Positions 24,433-36,881 are shown, counted from the first letter of the stretch. The stretch: 64,000 nucleotides of DNA from Pyxicephalus adspersus (GCF_032062135.1 NC_092858.1:163367409-163431408), one strand, 5' to 3'. Numbers and translations are program-made. Notes: generated from the sequence alone by a model not told the origin.

Positions 24433-24487
<55 letters not shown>
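24433..24487. repeat. (AT)n microsatellite, about 55 bp
   Basis: Uninterrupted AT dinucleotides. Confidence 0.98.
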
Positions 24488-24490
<3 letters not shown>

Positions 24491-24794
24491 GAACCATCTA
24501 CTGACCCGAGTGTATACAATATTTTTCTTCCAATGGTACGTAACATCAAAAAAATGTTGGTTTATTCTTGAATATGTAAGTTATTGGGTTTGGTTAAGGT
24601 AGACCATTCATTTTGATGAAAGAACATACCCCATAACCTATTACTCCAGAAACCACAAAATATGGCATGTGCACTGTGGTGTGATGCAATATGTGTCCAT
24701 TGAAACCTTTTTGTGTTTTCTTGTGTTGTTCTAAATAAACTGCAAACCAGTGCCCAAAAGGCAAGCATAAATATATGAAGATTGGTATTTTTTT

Positions 24795-25096
24795 TAGCAA
24801 TTATTATTATACAGTATTTATATAGCGCCATCATAATATGAAGCACTGTACCAAGTCCATAGTTATGTCACTAGCTGTTCCTAAAAGGGGCTCACAATCT
24901 AATGTCCCTACCATAGTCATATGTCTTTAATACAGTGTAAGGTCAATTTTGGAGGGAAGCCAATTAACCTAACTGCATGTTTTAGGGATATGGGAGGAAA
25001 CTCATGCAGACACAAGTAGAACTTGAAAACTCCTGGGACTTAGCGCTACAAAGGCCAAAACACTTACCTCTGAGCCACCCTGCTGCCCATAGCAAT
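24795..25096 (-). mobile_element. V-SINE-type SINE with 7-bp target duplication
   Basis: Read on the minus strand from 25089 to 24802. A tRNA-like head (GGGCAGCAGGGTGGCTCAGA, an A-box-like segment; the B box is degraded) is followed by a central domain (AGTTTCCTCCCATATCCC, AACATGCAGTTAGGTTAATT). It ends in a GCGCTATATAAATACTG tail with AAT repeats. TAGCAAT flanks both ends (24795-24801, 25090-25096). The layout fits the V-SINE superfamily, mobilised by an L2-type LINE (established knowledge; assignment by eye). Confidence 0.8.
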
Positions 25097-26386
25097 ATAT
25101 TTATGTCAGTTAATATCATTACATATGTAAAGTATTTATAGTTGGATAATGTAAACAGAATATGTGCAATAAGAACATTTTTGAAATTTTGAATCCTGAC
25201 TGTTTTTGATTTATTACCATTCTTTAAACATAAATTGTGTATTTTTCTTCAGAAGTTGGTTGCTTTACCTTCTATTCCCAGGACTATGACTTCAGTTATT
25301 ATAGAAATGAGCAGAATATCCGAGCCAAGCAGGGAAGATCAGTTTGTTGCAAGATCACAGTGTAAAAAGTAGTATGTTAATGACCGATGATATATTGCAT
25401 TGTGTAAGCTGGTAAATCATTTTATAGGCAATACGATAAGAGAGCTATAAAGTGTTTAATTATGCTTGTGTATCTCTTTTTATTGACCTGGAATCTGATA
25501 TTCCAATAAGTGTCGGATTCTTAAGACAGTTAAATAACTTTTTACTAATCTGGACAAACATTTACCTAAAAAGTGTATGTAGACTGTAGCAATGATTAGA
25601 GAACAATAGCATAGAAAAGGAAAGCTAATGCAATAACAATGTCTAAGGACTGATAGGGTACAATATATAACATTTTTGGGGGGTTGGAGATAAGCTTTGT
25701 GAATTAAGACAAGATGTTTGATCAGCACATTCACACGTACTTCTAACACATTTTTACATCGCTGTCAATTTTGAGTCCAAAATGAGTTCTCTTAAATGCT
25801 CACACCCTTTGATATGCTGCCAGGCTGTTCCATTAATAATACATTTAGGACCTGGCAAGCAGACATTCTAAAACCTTTTTATTTTACCTTAAAGTCATTC
25901 TGTGTCAGAGCTTACACAGGGTTAATTAACTGTTTTGTGACAGTGTTGAGGCCAGACTTAAGTGCTGCGTGCTGGGCATCAAGGGAGAATGTCATATGCT
26001 CCTCTATACCCAAAAGTATTGAGCATCTTCAAAGGCTCCAAAGGATGAAATGAAAAATAAGGTAAAGAGATATACTTTCAAGAGAACCTATCTATTTTAC
26101 CTAAGTGAGCAAAGTGACACATTCTTTCTAAGGCACTTTAACAATTTTCCAGAACTGGAACAAAATGCTAACAAAAGATCTAACCTTCTCGTTTCTTATA
26201 CCTAATTTAAAAAAGGTTTGGCTGAAACTAAGCTTTAAAGTGACTGTTCAGTTTAATGTCCCCCTCACCTCGTACCAACCAACATTTCCATTACTTATAT
26301 GGACTACTTCATTCAGAAAATGTGTGCAATTGGAGCATTTAGACTTAGATGGAGTAATGGAAACTGGTGTGGCTATCCTTAGGTTT
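25097..26386. other. Unannotated non-coding stretch
   Basis: No exon or repeat boundary supported. Open frames at 25480-25749 and 25796-26053 have no domain. Confidence 0.5.
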
Positions 26387-26669
26387 TTCTAGATTGGTGT
26401 TTCTTGATCTTTTTAACATGGGGGAACCCTTTAAAAAACTTTCAGGTCTTCAGGGAACCCCTCCTATTAATATTATATTCCCAGCTCACAGTACATTGGC
26501 TTCGTGGTCATTGGGAAGAATGTCTTTAACATGCTGGTCAGTGAAAAGGCTGCTATACTTATACACCAAAAAAAACCATTGAGGACTATAAGGGGCACAA
26601 ATTGCTTATTGCTTAAGGAACCCCTAGCACCCTCCGGAGTAACCCTGATTGAGAAAAACTTTTCTAGAT
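26387..26669 (+). mobile_element. hAT non-autonomous element, family A (reference copy)
   Basis: Element 26395-26661 (267 bp). Left terminus TGGTGTTTCTTGATC, right terminus GATTGAGAAAAACTT. A perfect 8-bp duplication TTCTAGAT occurs at 26387-26394 and 26662-26669. This is the best-preserved insertion site of the family and was used to orient the others. Non-coding. Confidence 0.88.
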
Positions 26670-27179
26670 GGTTGTAGTTTAAATCCAACTGAAAATGTGT
26701 TGTTATGTGGCAGAGCCATTTTAAAGTGGCCTTAGTTTTTTGGAAAAGAAATGAAATGCTGCTGTCCAAAAAGAAAGCAAATTATATAGAAAAAAATATG
26801 TTGTCAAGCTGGAAACCATCAGTGTACATAAACTCCCCAGGGAAGTATCTACCATTTATTTGTCTTTCTTAATTGGAGAGCTCATATCCTAAGATCCACT
26901 GAAGTGGAAGGTAAATCGAGGAGAGAGACAAAGCAGAGAGAGAAATCAATACTACAACTGAGTTAATTGAAGGAGTATGCATTGTGTTGTCCTTTTCAAT
27001 CCCTCCCACAGAGCAGTGCATTTCAAGGGTCTTTTTCCTTAAAACAAAATTAGTTTCATTCTAAAAATAAGTAAATAACAAAATACAAAAAGGAGAATGA
27101 AAAAAGAACAGAAAGAAGCAGAACAATTGTACCTGCAAATTCTCAGTTCACACCCTTACCATTTTTCATGTCTGTGTAA
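26670..27179. other. Unannotated non-coding stretch
   Basis: Purine-rich around 26900-26950 and 27060-27120. No gene seen. Confidence 0.5.
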
Positions 27180-27490
27180 GCAGACCATACTTCGTAACCC
27201 CCAGGGGTACATTCCATCTATAAGTCCCTATGTCATAATCCATAACCCCAGGCCCACATTACAGTGATAAGACTCCCAAGCCAAGCAAACTTCATAACCC
27301 CCAGGTTCACATTCCAGTCACTGGACCCCCATGCCATAATCTATAACTCCCAAATCCACATTCCAGCCACAAAAGCCCCATGTCATAAACCATAACCCAC
27401 AGGTCCACATTCCAGCCATAAGACTCCCATGTCATAATCCACACCCCCCCAGGTCCACAAAAAAATATCCCCGCCCCACATGCCATATCC
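27180..27490. repeat. Minisatellite, about 49-bp unit, about 6 copies
   Basis: CATAACCCCCAGG-like segments recur at about 27193, 27241, 27293, 27342, 27391 and 27439, spacing 48-52 bp. Each is followed by variants of TCCACATTCCAGCCATAAGA. C-rich on the plus strand. Open frames across it are products of the repeat. Confidence 0.85.
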
Positions 27491-27909
27491 AAGCATGATA
27501 CTAGCTAGGTCAACCTGACAGTAAAATGTACCAGTATAGATGAGGAGAAAAAATGCTGCTGCCACTAATGTGTCTAACACAGAATGGGTGTCCAAAAAAT
27601 GAAAAACAAGGTTGCAGTTCTTCCATGAATAGTGCCGGTGGGTGTGCCATGTAAGGCTAACCAGAAGGGTGGAGTATGGGTGTTGGTGTCAGAGCTATCA
27701 CTGGGTTGGCACATGTACTCTTTATTGATCATTGGTGGACTTTGTGCCATTATGTCAGATGCCTTCAGGTGCCATTTAAAGAGTTACCATAAGGTGCCAA
27801 AGAGGCAGATGATGTGATGGCACCGGGGGTTGGGATTAGCACAGATGCCCTAGGAATTATTGGGCCTAAAGTGACGGCCTTAGCTGCCCTAAGAATCCAA
27901 TGCCTATGG
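27491..27909. other. Unannotated non-coding stretch
   Basis: No gene recognised; the frame at 27632-27817 has no domain. Confidence 0.5.
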
Positions 27910-28129
27910 TTGTTGGAAAGAATGCCCCTTTTATGGTGAATATTATAAAATAATATGCTAGACAGCTACAAAATCAATAGTTTAATCGTATTGGCTCTGC
28001 CATATGAGATTGATTTCAAAACTATGTAGGTTACCATCAATTGGGAGGTCAGTCAACCAAAACTATTGGAACCTTGATCAACCATTGAAGAAAACACTCT
28101 AGGGTTCCATGGAACCCTGGCTAACAGTG
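27910..28129 (+). mobile_element. hAT family A, 3'-biased fragment
   Basis: GGAAAGAATGCCCCTTTTAT and the terminal GGAACCCTGGCTAACAGTG match the right half of the 26395 copy. The left terminus is missing or too diverged. Confidence 0.55.
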
Positions 28130-28244
28130 GCTGGTCTAATCTATCAACATGGCATAAATCCCATATAAGTAATTTATTAAGATGAATGTACAGTGTGTAT
28201 ATTTTCAGTGAATCATTTACAACTCATAATAATATTAATCATTT

Positions 28245-28310
28245 GTAGTGGTTTTCAATCTTCTGCAGCTTTTGCAATAACCATTTTGTGACTTGTGGAC
28301 CTTGATGCGT
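28245..28310 (+). mobile_element. hAT family C left-end relic
   Basis: TAGTGGTTTTCAATCTTCTG resembles the start of the 8060 element (CAGTGGTTCCCAATCTTTTG) and is followed by an AACCA..TGTGGACC block. No right end located. Confidence 0.35.
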
Positions 28311-29099
28311 AGATGCCCAGGAGAAGTTCCGCAGCATTATCAGCAGACAGTAACTCTATGAGGGCATATTTCACTAGTAGAATGGATAAATTGCTCTCAT
28401 TATACAGAAATCAGGTTCACTGCTTTATAAATATGCCTACATGGCTAATTTTCAAGTTTAATGCAATTTTTACTTTATAACAAAGGGTTTATATAAAAGG
28501 GTTTATAAGAAAAAATAGCTTTTTTTCCTCTAATATCTTTTGGAGGCATCTCCAAGTGTGTCATTTAAAGGATTTGTGTATTTGTTGCCATCCGGAAATA
28601 ACTATCCCATCCAAGCAGTAATTTTCCTTTTTTTGCATTTGCACTTGTCTCTGATTGGAGTGCCAATCTTCCTTTCCATGACTCTTTTTTGCCTTTTTCA
28701 CCCTAAAGATGGAAAAAGCAAAGCCTCCTACCGACGGAACTTGTTGGAAAGTTTGTCTAACTCTACATAGGGAAAATCATTACTGCATAATTTAGATCTA
28801 ATAGACATTTGATCTGACAAGATTCGACCAGGGAATGTTTGCTTTAAAAAAGGGGGACTTTTGTCCCAAAATGTAGAGCAAAACCCAATGTTTGTTAAGG
28901 GCAAATCTGCCTAATTTGTTTTCACCCATAAAACATCCTATAAATAGTACCCTTATATAGTTTTTTCTAAATATTTAATTTCTCATAGGCTTATTTCATT
29001 GCAAGCTGCACAAACCACCACCAGCTGAGGACTTGGTTGACTTTTGAGCATCTGCTGGCTCCATGGGTGGAAGGTCACATCTGCTGTTCTCCTAGAAGG
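28311..29099. other. Unannotated non-coding stretch
   Basis: No gene seen. The frame 28540-28770 is hydrophobic at its start but has no domain and no splice or promoter context. Confidence 0.5.
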
Positions 29100-29650
29100 T
29101 TACTAATTAAAACCTGAAAAATCGTATCGATCAAAAGCAGTTTCATTTCATAACAGATGGGAGTGAAGTTGAACCACTATTGATTTTGTGTACCACTGTG
29201 CAGGCCGTATTTCTGTTTCTGGATTAAAAGGAACATTTGTTACGCAGTTTCTGCCACGACAAATGAAAAGTAATAATGATTATGCCATCATGAGGGAATT
29301 CGTTCTTTGACTCAAAGGTCACCCAACTAAATGAAACAGTCAAATGCCCATGAATCTTAATCTAACGGATCAGACAAGACTTGGTTTAGTTACCTTTCAG
29401 TGATCAGATTCCAAAGTCCTATCCATTAGCCAAGGCTGTCTTAACCGAATTATGCCCTTGGGATTTGAATTGCCTAATTGTTTTACTTTTATTGATGTGA
29501 TTTTTCTTTCCACACCAGTTGACAACAAACATCAGGAATAGTGAACTCCATAATCTTGTGAACAGCTCAATATCTGCCAGGTCTGTAAACTGGAGAAAAT
29601 TTACACTGATGTGACAGATCTTTTCACTGTTCTTGTCTAGGGGAATGTAT
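29100..29650. promoter_or_regulatory. Candidate conserved non-coding element
   Basis: Repeat-free block with TAAT and nuclear-receptor-like motifs (ACTAATTAAAACC, CAAAGGTCACCCAAC). Less AT-biased than its neighbours. Suggestive of an enhancer only by composition; conservation unknown. Confidence 0.2.
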
Positions 29651-29990
29651 TTCATTTATCACTGGAAGCACCATCATTTGAACAGCACCAGAAATATAGA
29701 GCTTCCCATTTTATTTCAGGATGACTCTTTTAAACCCTGCAAGTATCGGCTTAAACAAAAAATAAAGTCTATGCGTGATCCAAATATACCATTAAAAGTT
29801 GCTTTCCTCCCCCCTCTAAACATTCTGGCAATATTCATTTAAATTACATTATTCCTGTGGCCAGAAACAGATTTTATTACTCCATGTAACACCATCATAA
29901 AAACATTCTTGCTGCTGGAAGATCAGTTCCAATAAAATTAGGCAGAACCTCAAAACTACATCTCCCAAGAGCGCCTTACCCATACACAGT
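29651..29990. other. Unannotated non-coding stretch
   Basis: No gene or repeat recognised. Frames at 29633-29842 and 29849-30064 have no domain. Confidence 0.5.
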
Positions 29991-30217
29991 GGACCAGATT
30001 TATCAAAGCTCTCCAAGACTGAAGAAGATAGACTATCATAGCTGACCATGTTGTGATCGTACAAACCTAGAATGGATTTCTAAAAAAACATTTGCTATTA
30101 GTCAACAAATGATTTCAATCCTGGACCAGATTTGTTACAGGTTTTCTGGATCACAGGTGATCCCCTCTATGATAGTCCACCTTCTCCAGTCTTGGAGGGC
30201 TTTATTAAATCAGGCCC
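29991..30217. mobile_element. Foldback MITE, palindromic family (copy 2)
   Basis: Left end GGACCAGATTTATCAAAGCT and inverted right end GGGCCTGATTTAATAAAGCC. Internal inverted segments CTCCAAGACTGAAGAAGA and CTTCTCCAGTCTTGGAG pair. Same family as 23398, 49349 and 50810. Confidence 0.8.
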
Positions 30218-31843
30218 AGTGTGTAGATTAGTTGTTGGTCAAGACACAACATTGTTGTGCTGAGAAATTAATTTGTACGCATGGATTGGGGATGAGGATC
30301 GGCAAAGTCCTGTAGTACGACAGACAGTTCTGACTAGGCTACAGCAAAGTGATCAGTCCTGATCCTTTCTTCTGACCTGGTGTTTATTGGGTTTTGAAGA
30401 TTACAAACAATTATGGGCTTTAGTGTACATGCATGTGGTTAAGAAAACTTGATCGATAGTATGGACTTATATCTGGTATGTAAAATGGACAAGAAGATTT
30501 ACTTAGCTATGACAATAACAAAAGCAACAAGCAAAAAGAAAATGAAAGAGACAACCAGTTTAACTCCAGGCAGACAGCTAGATACACTGGTAAAATGCAT
30601 TTATATCCACCAAAAGGAAAAGCATATCTACCCTTCTGAGCCTGGGATTTACAATCATCTGCCACACCACCATGTAAGGGCAGGAGATCAGATTTTTTGC
30701 AGTTGCAATCTGTGCAATACAATAATAAAAATCCAGAACACAAATCAAGTAAAAATGTTGAAGCCCCATTACTTTTCAGGTCAAGTCCTTATTATTTTAA
30801 AATACTTAGGCACTTAGGGCATTTCAGCTACCATGTAAAGCTACATTTTCAGAGTTGGGTAAGGGTGACCTTTATAGAAACCAGAGGGGAAGATACACTT
30901 GTTTTGCTTTTGTGATCAGAGTTTTCTGTAAATTTATATGGATACAAAAGTAACTATTGACGTGTTTTTCAAGAAAATCTATGATTCCAAATCTTTTCTT
31001 TCCCAAAAGCAGAATGCTAGCTGAATTTCTTCTGATTTCTATCAAACCTTGCTAATCCCCTTAAAAATACAGTGTTTGAAGCAAATGACACATTCATAAT
31101 GCCACTGACAATCAGACTTAAGCTTCCCTGCTAGGCAGATGAGCTAAGCCTTGCAGATGACATTCACTATCCGCCATCTTACGCTCACACAATTCTTGCC
31201 TTCCCAAGGACACACATAGTTTAAATAGGATAACTGCTTTTACTTGAATCCACATGAAACAAAAACACACATTGTCTATACAGAAATGCTGGAAAGTTCA
31301 AAGAGAAGCATTTTTATGGAAGGTCAGAAGGCTTCAACATTTCGTCCTTGCATGGATGAGAGGCCCCACAAATTGTTCAGCTTATAAAGTCTTCCTGTAG
31401 AGAAGGATGGGATTTTACATTTTGTACAAGCGCATTGCTGTCATTGTGAAAAATAGAGGAGATATATTCAGTAGGTAAAACATACTAACCTATAATTTAG
31501 TTTATAAATGACCATGGAAGAAGAAGTGTTACGATAAACCATCAATTATGCCAACAGTAGTCCGAATAATGTATGTCAAATCAAGGCAAAGTTTTGTAGC
31601 ACATAATTATCTACTATATTTCTTACATCCAATAATACAAATTGAGATACAGTATACAAATACCAGTGTAGTCAAAAATGCATACATCTTTTACATCAAG
31701 TGACCTAAAACACACACCAAAACAAGCAACAAAATGTAACGGTCAAACCTCAAAGTTGTGGATATTGGCTCAATAGATACAAAGGGATGATATTGGTTTT
31801 TCAATATTTTTCAACCTAAAATAAACCCAATAATAAACAGAAC
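30218..31843. other. Unannotated non-coding stretch (1.6 kb)
   Basis: The largest open frame (30449-30817, 122 codons) overlaps others on the opposite strand, is rich in low-complexity K/T/S and has no domain. Not called as a gene. Confidence 0.5.
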
Positions 31844-32040
31844 TTAAAGGGGAACTAAACTGAAAATTAAAAAAATCACACGTATCTTCAATTCTGCAGA
31901 TCCCGCAATCATGCTGAGATGCTCGATTGGGTCCCGCAGAATGACTGAAAATTCTAGGGTAGCATGCAGCGCACCGGGGTGCCGCCATGTTCAGCCTTCT
32001 CTTACTTCTTTTGGCTGTGTCACCTGACCTCACACTGCCT
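31844..32040 (-). mobile_element. TTAA-flanked MITE, terminal fragment
   Basis: Begins TTAAAGGGGAACTAAACTGA, the inverted form of the right terminus at 37428. Continues with TCTGCAGATCCCGCAATCA and TTGGGTCCC, matching the reverse complement of 37300-37360. The other end is absent. Confidence 0.65.
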
Positions 32041-32213
32041 AGGCATGAGATCGGGCCCTAAAAACGTATCGACGATTGATGGCTTGATGACCCCCCCATC
32101 ATATATGTAATCTGTGAAATCTGGCTGCTGTCATGGTATGGATGTGGCTATAATACGGTATTAATCGAAGATGTCACTGATTATTGAATTAGCAATATAT
32201 TTTATGTTACTCC
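32041..32213. other. Short unannotated spacer
   Basis: Nothing recognised; may be part of the retroelement relic to its right. Confidence 0.4.
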
Positions 32214-32340
32214 TGCTGAAGCAGTAGCAGATAACCTGTGAAATGCGTTGCGTTTTAGAGCATTTGCTCCAGAAACATAGCTTATATTCGGGGATATTGT
32301 TGCTGATGTGTTTTATCAATAAAATGTTTTTTTTTTCATT
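32214..32340 (+). mobile_element. Retroelement 3' end relic with hammerhead-like motif (site B)
   Basis: CCTGCTGAAGCAG, loop, CTGTGAAATGCGTTG: same order as at 52704 but with a changed CUGANGA box and a degraded cleavage triplet, so probably inactive. About 100 bp later comes an AATAAA (32318-32323) followed by a T-run. The AATAAA spacing resembles site C. Confidence 0.3.
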
Positions 32341-32355
32341 AAAATTATAGTGTTG

Positions 32356-32357
<2 letters not shown>

Positions 32358-32401
<44 letters not shown>
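32358..32401. repeat. (AT)n microsatellite, about 44 bp
   Basis: Uninterrupted AT dinucleotides just after the T-rich tail of the relic at 32214-32340. Confidence 0.98.
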
Positions 32402-32402
<1 letters not shown>

Positions 32403-33939
32403 TGTTCAAATCCCTTAAATCTCTTTCTCGCTTTCAAATAATATTATTATAGAATGGGCATGTGGCATTTATTCAACAGAAGGATATCCTATAGCTAAAC
32501 GTAAAGATCCCCATCCAAGTAGAAAACACTTGGTGTGGGGTGATCTTAGAACGAACAAGTTGAGTGATTTGGTCATATATACCAAATAATATACTGCGTG
32601 TGGTTTGCAAAAAATGGGAGAAAGAGAGAGCAGACTTTTGTTGAAGGCAAGAAAATGATAATATGGCACCATGAGCATGTGTTAATAGGAGAAACAACCT
32701 TAAATAAAACCTTTGGTGAGGTTGTGGACATATAAGCATGTACAAAGAGTAAACGCTCTTTAAATCAAAGCATCACTGACCTTTGTAGCTGCAGGCTCTG
32801 AAGAAAAATTTGTCCTCAAAGTTAACAGCATAGGCGCCTTCACAGCCTTCTCGCAGCAGTTTAGCTCACCTTTAGCTCACCCCTTCTCAACAGTTAATCA
32901 GCAGCTAACATATTCCTGCTCTAACCCCCCTGAAGTGACATAACAGCTCAGCTCTCCATGATTCCTTCTAGAAACAGGGACTCAGCAGCTCAACTTAGAA
33001 TGAAATCAAACCACAAGGCTTTGCACATCTTATTTGATTGTAAGCATTTAGCTGATTCAAACTGAAGATTTGTTTGGGATGTACTTTACATGAATAACTT
33101 AAAAGGTATACTGACCTAAAATAAGCCATAACTTCCCTCTATATAAATGTGTATTTGGAATTCAGGTTTACCTGGATGGGATCCAGAATGAAATAAACCC
33201 AAGATGTGCATTGTTACGGAGAGGGCAACACTAGAGCACATCCAATTGGCTGTCATGAGCACAGCACAAAAGTTAATCTTTGCTCAAGGCAAAACAGAAT
33301 TGAAAGTCAGTGGCTGCAGTTTTCAGGCAGACCGAAGGATGCTGGAAGAACCTTGGGATAAAGGAGAGAGAAATGAATGAATATGGCTAATTTAAAGTAT
33401 AATACCCAGAAATTGCCGAGTTTTGTCACTGTTTTAATTTACTTCTTATAAGGATTACTTAAATGTCAGAGAAAGTTACTAAAAAGCAATATCTTTAACC
33501 AGCATTTGCAGGGCTGACTTCAGCACGACCGGCGTTGTGTGTATTAAATTAGCATATATGCCAACTACATTACCTGCTAATGCCACTGCCACCAACATTT
33601 ATGTATTATTCACAGCCTATACTGGTAGGAATATTTGCTTAAAGGGCATCCAGCTTTGTGTAAAAATCAAAGGATAACTTTATACATGTTTTATTTTCTT
33701 GTTGTTCTGAAGCTGCCTTTTTCTAGCTTGTGCTATGGTACAAGAGTGGTTTTAGACAAAATGGGACACTGGACAAATATGCCCCTAAAGCACAGCATTT
33801 AAGCTTTTTTTACATACTGACATTTTTTCAGTTGGGGCTCTATATCAGGTCTGGACCTGGGTCCAACTTGCCTGGTTTGCTTCCCCCTAAAAACGGTTCT
33901 GCTATGGGGTCAGTTAGGCATCTGCCAAACGTCTCATAT
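32402..33939. other. Unannotated non-coding stretch (1.5 kb)
   Basis: Frames at 32469-32678, 32473-32745 and 33730-34095 have no domain, and the last runs into a SINE. A tandem TTTAGCTCACC pair sits at 32860-32880. No gene supported. Confidence 0.5.
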
Positions 33940-34140
33940 AAGGCCAACTTATTGTACAGGGCTTTAAGGGGCTCACATTCTATTGGTATGGTCATGTGTC
34001 ATTACCAAAGTCCAAGGAAAATTTTAGAGAGAAAGACAATTAACTTAACTCCATGTTTTTTTGGGATGTGGGAGGAAGCCGGAGTACTTAGATGAAACCC
34101 CCGCAGACACTGAGCGAACATACAAACTCCACATTGCTAT
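33940..34140 (-). mobile_element. V-SINE-type SINE fragment
   Basis: Matches the 24802-25089 SINE in the same orientation through GGGGCTCACATTCTA, AGACAATTAACTTAACTCCATG and GGGATGTGGGAGGAAGCC. Both the tRNA-like head and the clean AAT tail are missing. Confidence 0.7.
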
Positions 34141-36677
34141 GAAAGATTAAGAAATGTTATAACTCTATTGTTTCCCAGCAGGATAACCCATGCTTTGCCT
34201 GTACCTGCCCCTCTGTCCCCCATCAGTCTGCATCTTGGTGCAATCACACAAATATTAATACACAGGTATGGGAGCCCTATAGTAGAACCTTGACCAGTCT
34301 ATGGACATTTAAATATTAAAATACTCTTAACAAACAGTAAATAACTATCTCAAGTAAGTACTCCTACGCCCCCTTTTGTGTTAGCCCCCTTTTTGCTCCC
34401 ACCCTTCTCTATTTGCTTTGCTGGCCAATGCCTTTGGTAAAAAAAAGTTAAGGAAAATCTTAGATTTTCAAGTTGTCACAGGGTAAGATAGTGAGGGGAA
34501 GTCTTTCAATAATAGGGATGATAAATTAAACATAGGATAAATGTGATAACAATCTAAAGGGGATCTCTCTCCCCTTTATTAGATTTCCTTTTTTGTCTTT
34601 GGGGTGGTAAGTGAAAAATTCTATCTGTGATGGAAGCAGCACAAAACAAAATCGCCCGGAAGCACTCTTAACAATGCCCTGTTCGATCCAAAAAAAGTAT
34701 TCTATTTTCCTTTATATACATTTAGGAATGAATTGCTCCAGATTGTCTACAGTTACAGATGCCAGTGAGGGGTTAATCTAAAATGTATTTCCTGCATGCT
34801 AATTATATGCACAAATGTAAATGTTAGTAGCCTGGTATTGGTTCTACATTTTAGTGGCACTTATACACAAATAAACCTGCTAGTTATATACACCTCTACA
34901 TACCTGCTGCAGATTTTGGTTCGGACTGGCCCACACTCCCACCCTGACTGATCACGTTTCATTCCTCACATTGTGGTGACACAACTTCACAGTTTACTGA
35001 TTTTAACACCACAACTACCCTTTTTGCTCTATTTTGACCAAATTTTTGTGGTGCATGTCCAAAAAGCTGCACAAGAACATGCATCCTTACTGACCCATCT
35101 AAATCTGCCTTTTGTGGATAAACTCACAATTTCTCTGAATCCTCTAATCAAGGAGGTATAAACTTGCATATATATCATCATTAATCTTTCCCTGACCTTT
35201 AACTTTAGATCAGTTTTAGGGTTGGAGCTACTCCAGTAATTCTAAATCTGATGGCCTGGGAATTTTCATCTTGGATGGAACTGATTGTACTGGTAAGAAC
35301 ACATTTGTAACCATTACACATGAAAATGAAAGTCATTTATGAGCCAAATATATGTAAATAAGCCAGGTTCTTGAGCCTAAGACCTATTCCTTCTACAGTG
35401 CTGAAATTATTGTGGTGACAGATCCTTGCAGAGTATTGGGTCATGCCATTCACTTAATAGCAATAGGCACTCACTGGGATATTGTCAATTATTTCCTAAC
35501 AATTCTGTATCGGCATGGAAATCAGCAGACTGAGGGGATCCATCCATGACTTTCATTGTGACTTTATGTTAGATATTATGCCACACGATGCAAGGTCACA
35601 ATGGTAGCTAGAAATCGAGAGCTTATCTCTGTCTGCAAGATGCTTGGATAAGATCTAAGTAAAGGAGAAAGTATTTAGAGAAGGACCAAGCTGTGATGAT
35701 CTGCAAGGGCTTTTGCCATATTGCACCAGTATGTATGGTAGATTTGCTGTGTTATAGCATGCCTGCATGCTCCCCTCCATTAATGACACGTCAAGGCTTC
35801 AATCCCCAGTGTGTATCACCACCATCTTCTTTTGTACTTGTGGTCTTGCAATGTCTCTCTTCAGCCATCAGGTGACCTCCAATATTATAATTCTTTCACA
35901 TATATGAAGACGTTTAATGGACCTATCACACAGCTGTATTTTTAGCATACCAAGAATGAGAAAGGACATACACCAGTAATGGTCAACTTACTTCCTTTAG
36001 GCAGCCTCTGGCATGGCTCCAGACATTACCAAATGGCCACACATAATGTTCAATGAATGCAATGCTACAAAAAGCTCTCAGAGACTACATGAGATGATCA
36101 GAGACTATAGGTATGCTACAAAAGATGGTCAGAAACTTGAAATATGTTTGGGAAGTTTTTTTTCTGACTTGGGACATACTTCAATAAACTACCACAGATC
36201 ACTGCCAGCTTCTTTTCAAATCAATGCTTTCCCATTTGTCCCCTAAAACCTTCTTAAAATGACCTTGGCCACATCCAATTGTTCTCTTAGCAATATCAAT
36301 TCTAGTGGAGCAGAGGGAAAACAAGAGATAGGCTGAAAAAAAAGGAAAATAGAGGAAAACAAATAAACAATTTAATTTATAAAAGTCAGTGTAAAAATAT
36401 TTTTCCATCACCAGCACCGAAACAATGTGTCTACAGAGGCCCTGAGGGGCACCAATTGCCAAAGGGCTGCATTTAGCCCTCGGGCCGCATTTCATTGGAA
36501 ACCAGGGATTGAGAAAATCAAAAAGTTAACTAAGAACTTTACAAGTCTCTTGACAATACACTATAACGCCTGCGATTTAAGGGACTGCTTTAAAGCCCAC
36601 CTGAAGTCAAAATAGCATATATTAAGCAGAATAGGTATTACAATAACAATATAATATATAATATAAGTGTACTGTAA
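34141..36677. other. Unannotated non-coding stretch (2.5 kb)
   Basis: No gene supported. A possible decayed hAT relic spans about 35970-36510: AGTAATGGTCAAC at the left, and GGGCTGCATTTAGCCC / GGGCCGCATTTC near the right, resembling hAT ends known from vertebrates. Termini are too diverged to call. Confidence 0.4.
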
Positions 36678-36881
36678 TGGCCTTTTACACCTGCGGTGGA
36701 TATCACCCAGGTGGCAGCTCCTGGGCGCACAGCAAAGGGTACCTGGGAGTGACAACCCACACTTCAGGTAGCCACATTAGCAAATGGCTGTAACTCCTGC
36801 AGTGCACTTCTTCCAATAGTACTTTTTTAGCCATATGCAAAAGTTGGTTCCCAAACTGTTCACCACAAGTCTGAACTTCAC
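36678..36881. mobile_element. Harbinger-like MITE, family 1 (copy 4)
   Basis: Left TGGCCTTTTACACCTGCGGT; right end, inverted, GAAGTTCAGACTTGTGGTG. TAA precedes (36675-36677) and TTAA follows. Interior has GGTGGCAGCTCC and TGGCTGTAACTCCTGCAG. Confidence 0.5.

Noticed and set aside
25030..25089. A tRNA gene on the minus strand
   Set aside because: The A-box-like head is part of a SINE; the B box is degraded and no cloverleaf can be drawn.
27180..27490. CRISPR-like array of regularly spaced repeats
   Set aside because: Units are contiguous and diverged, with no unique spacers of constant length, and the genome is vertebrate. It is a minisatellite.
30449..30817. 122-codon open frame on the plus strand
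   Set aside because: Low-complexity, overlapped on the opposite strand by other frames, and no recognisable motif.
33730..34095. 121-codon open frame
   Set aside because: Its second half lies in a SINE fragment (33940-34140).
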